From Actinomycetes bacterium (GTDB taxonomy: Bacteria > Actinomycetota > Actinomycetes > Actinomycetales > Cellulomonadaceae), in NCBI GenBank assembly GCA_023426865.1, contig JAEZBT010000046.1, forward strand, positions 1 through 6,470: 6,470 nucleotides of DNA. Direction: 5' to 3'. Positions within the stretch are counted from its first letter, which is position 1. Each line of letters starts with the position of its first letter. A program made the position numbers and the translations under genes. Of the stretch, positions 5,371 through 6,470 are shown one piece after another. Under the pieces are notes generated by a model. That model saw only the letters and a list, made by a program, of their open reading frames with translations, was not told the origin of the DNA and ran no database searches.

Positions 5371-5376
5371 TAGGGT
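5371..5376 (+). promoter_or_regulatory. -10 box of a leaderless-type promoter
   Basis: TAGGGT fits the TANNNT consensus and ends 6 nt before the GTG at 5383. Transcription would begin at or next to the start codon, the leaderless arrangement common in actinobacteria. GGGTGGGG between them could instead act as a ribosome site if transcription starts further upstream. The -35 is not clear. Confidence 0.45.
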
Positions 5377-5382
5377 GGGGCC

Positions 5383-5697
5383 GTGGAGCCGCGACGGCAC
5401 TCGCCCGCCCACCTACTGTGGGCCGTCCCGCTAGGCGTGATCATCGCGCTCGTGATGGTGCTCGGCGCGACGATCTCCTGGTGCGGCATCAGCGGCTGCT
5501 CGGGCGGTGGGTTCGGCGTGACAACGAGCATGCGGCCCACTGCGGTCGTCATGCTCGTCGGGAGCGGCCTTGCCGTGGGCGCGCCGTTCGCGTTCGTGAG
5601 GTGGACCCTCGCGCGTGCGCCGCGGCTCGTCCTGGCCGGGTGCGTGGCCGCCGCCTGGGCACTCCTGGCCTGGGCCGTTGTCGCGTCCGCGAGCTGA
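5383..5697 (+). CDS. Small three-helix membrane protein, unknown function
   Basis: 104 residues, no family recognised. Three hydrophobic helices at about 11-32, 53-72 and 81-101. The basic N-terminus (PRRH) and the loop RWTLARAPR between helices 2 and 3 would face the cytoplasm. The loop between helices 1 and 2 (WCGISGCSGGG) would face outside and carries Cys34 and Cys39, a possible disulfide. GTG 5383 was preferred over the longer overlapping frame from 5268 because the hydrophobic pattern, the -10 box and the purine-rich run all sit immediately before it. It converges with the AraC-type gene with only 25 bp between the stops and no obvious shared terminator. It is outside the repeat-flanked cassette and probably a separate unit. 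Confidence 0.7.
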   Translation: MEPRRHSPAHLLWAVPLGVIIALVMVLGATISWCGISGCSGGGFGVTTSMRPTAVVMLVGSGLAVGAPFAFVRWTLARAPRLVLAGCVAAAWALLAWAVVASAS

Positions 5698-5722
5698 CGG
5701 CGCGCCCACGCGGGGGAACGGG

Positions 5723-6470
5723 TCACGCGGCGCGGAGGCGCTGGCGGTAGGTCGCCGGGCTGACGCCGCGGACGCGTTTGAACGCCGTGCTCAGGGCGAA
5801 CGGCGTGCCGTAGCCGACCTGGCGGGCGACCGCGCCGACGGTGGCGTCCGGGTCCGCCAGCAGGTCCGCTGCCAGGGCGATCCGCCAGCCGGTGAGAAAC
5901 GTCATCGGCGGCTCGCCCACCAGGTCGGTGAACCGCCGCGAGAACGTCGCGCGGGAGACGCCCGCGAGTCGGGCCAGGCCCTCGACCGTCCACGGCTCGG
6001 CCGGGCTGTGGTGGATGCTGCGCAGCGCGACCCCGACCACCGGGTCTCCCCACGCGCGGTACCAGGCGGGCGCGTCGGCCTCGGGCCGAGCGAACCACGC
6101 GCGGAGCACCGAGATGACGAGCAGGTCGAGCAGGCGGTCGAGCACCGCCTCCTGACCCGGGTCGTCGCGCCCGACCTCGGCGGCCAGCAGCGGTACGAGC
6201 GAGGTCCCCGACCCCGGCACGACGAGCGCCGGGGGCAGCGTCCGCAGCAGGCGGTCGCCGACCTCGCCGGCAGCCTCGTACGTGCCGACGAGCATCGTCG
6301 TCGGGCCGACGGCGTCGTTCCCCCAGGTGCGCACGCCGTGGTACCAGGCCTGTGCGAGCTCCACGCCGTCGGGCGTCGTGCAGCGCTGCCCGGGGTGGAT
6401 GACGGCGAGGACCGGGCTCCCCGCGGCGTCGCGCAGCTCGTAGGGCTCGGGGCCGCGGACGACGGCCACG
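5723..6470 (-). CDS. AraC-family transcriptional regulator with N-terminal cupin domain (5' end outside window)
   Basis: DNA-binding regulator with an effector-binding half. The C-terminal region (about the last 95 residues) is a standard AraC/XylS double helix-turn-helix: first motif VEGLARLAGVSRATFSRRF, then the long helix ending in WRIALAADLL, then the second motif VGAVARQVGYGTPFALSTAF and the closing KRVRGVSPATYRQRLR. The upstream part, beginning AVVRGPEPYELRD at the window edge, resembles the middle of the AraC-type cupin (Cupin_6-like) domain, including the HGVRTWG stretch. By comparison with that family, roughly 60 N-terminal residues are missing, so the GTG at 6469 is probably an internal Val rather than the start. 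Stop TGA at 5723-5725. The ligand cannot be told from the sequence, and the likely targets lie to the right. Confidence 0.9.
   Translation of the reverse strand, partial: VAVVRGPEPYELRDAAGSPVLAVIHPGQRCTTPDGVELAQAWYHGVRTWGNDAVGPTTMLVGTYEAAGEVGDRLLRTLPPALVVPGSGTSLVPLLAAEVGRDDPGQEAVLDRLLDLLVISVLRAWFARPEADAPAWYRAWGDPVVGVALRSIHHSPAEPWTVEGLARLAGVSRATFSRRFTDLVGEPPMTFLTGWRIALAADLLADPDATVGAVARQVGYGTPFALSTAFKRVRGVSPATYRQRLRAA

Noticed and set aside
5698..5722. Bidirectional terminator between the convergent genes
   Set aside because: Only 25 bp; I could not find a hairpin with a convincing stem and T run in either direction.
5268..5750. Plus-strand frame of 160 codons overlapping the small membrane protein
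   Set aside because: It starts inside the 5264-5310 inverted repeat, has Arg/Gly-rich sequence, and runs past the neighbouring stop into the convergent regulator gene. The 5383-5697 frame has clear hydrophobic helices and its own promoter signal.

Overview
This window is high-GC DNA (GC is strongly favoured at third codon positions). The gene content fits an actinobacterium of the Micrococcales, plausibly Cellulomonas or a relative. The genus is an inference from general sequence style and synteny, not from a search.

Left part (1-2038, minus strand): the distal end of the conserved actinobacterial cell-division and cell-wall signalling operon. Reading leftwards it holds fhaA (DUF3662 plus FHA domain), fhaB/fipA (membrane-anchored FHA protein) and the catalytic domain of the PP2C phosphatase pstP, which runs off the left edge. 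These genes are spaced about 10 bp apart and normally sit with rodA/ftsW, pbpA, pknA and pknB. The two FHA proteins read phosphothreonine marks made by the kinases, and the phosphatase erases them.

Middle (2039-2403): a 241 bp divergent spacer, then a plus-strand tRNA-Leu(CAG) with a long variable arm and a clear hairpin-plus-T terminator. From memory, a tRNA-Leu beside fhaA is also found in mycobacteria.

Accessory cassette (about 2436-5255, plus strand): three translationally coupled genes. They are an EspC-like/WXG100-like small helical protein, a WXG-domain alpha/beta hydrolase of the DUF1023 (Abhydrolase_8) type, and a single-pass membrane-anchored protein. They are joined by GTGA and ATGA overlaps. 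The hydrolase frame carries one in-frame TAG, exactly where the Trp of the WXG motif should be (W-E-G read as stop-E-G). It is therefore either a fresh pseudogene, a sequencing error, or a protein restarted downstream. The cassette is bracketed by two copies (41/48 identical) of a palindromic element 2772 bp apart, which suggests a modular insertion. It looks like an orphan type VII secretion substrate locus, since no ESX machinery genes are in view.

Right part (5256-6470): a second, unrelated 16 bp inverted repeat, a small three-helix membrane protein with a leaderless-type promoter, and, converging on it, an AraC-family regulator whose 5' end lies beyond the right edge.
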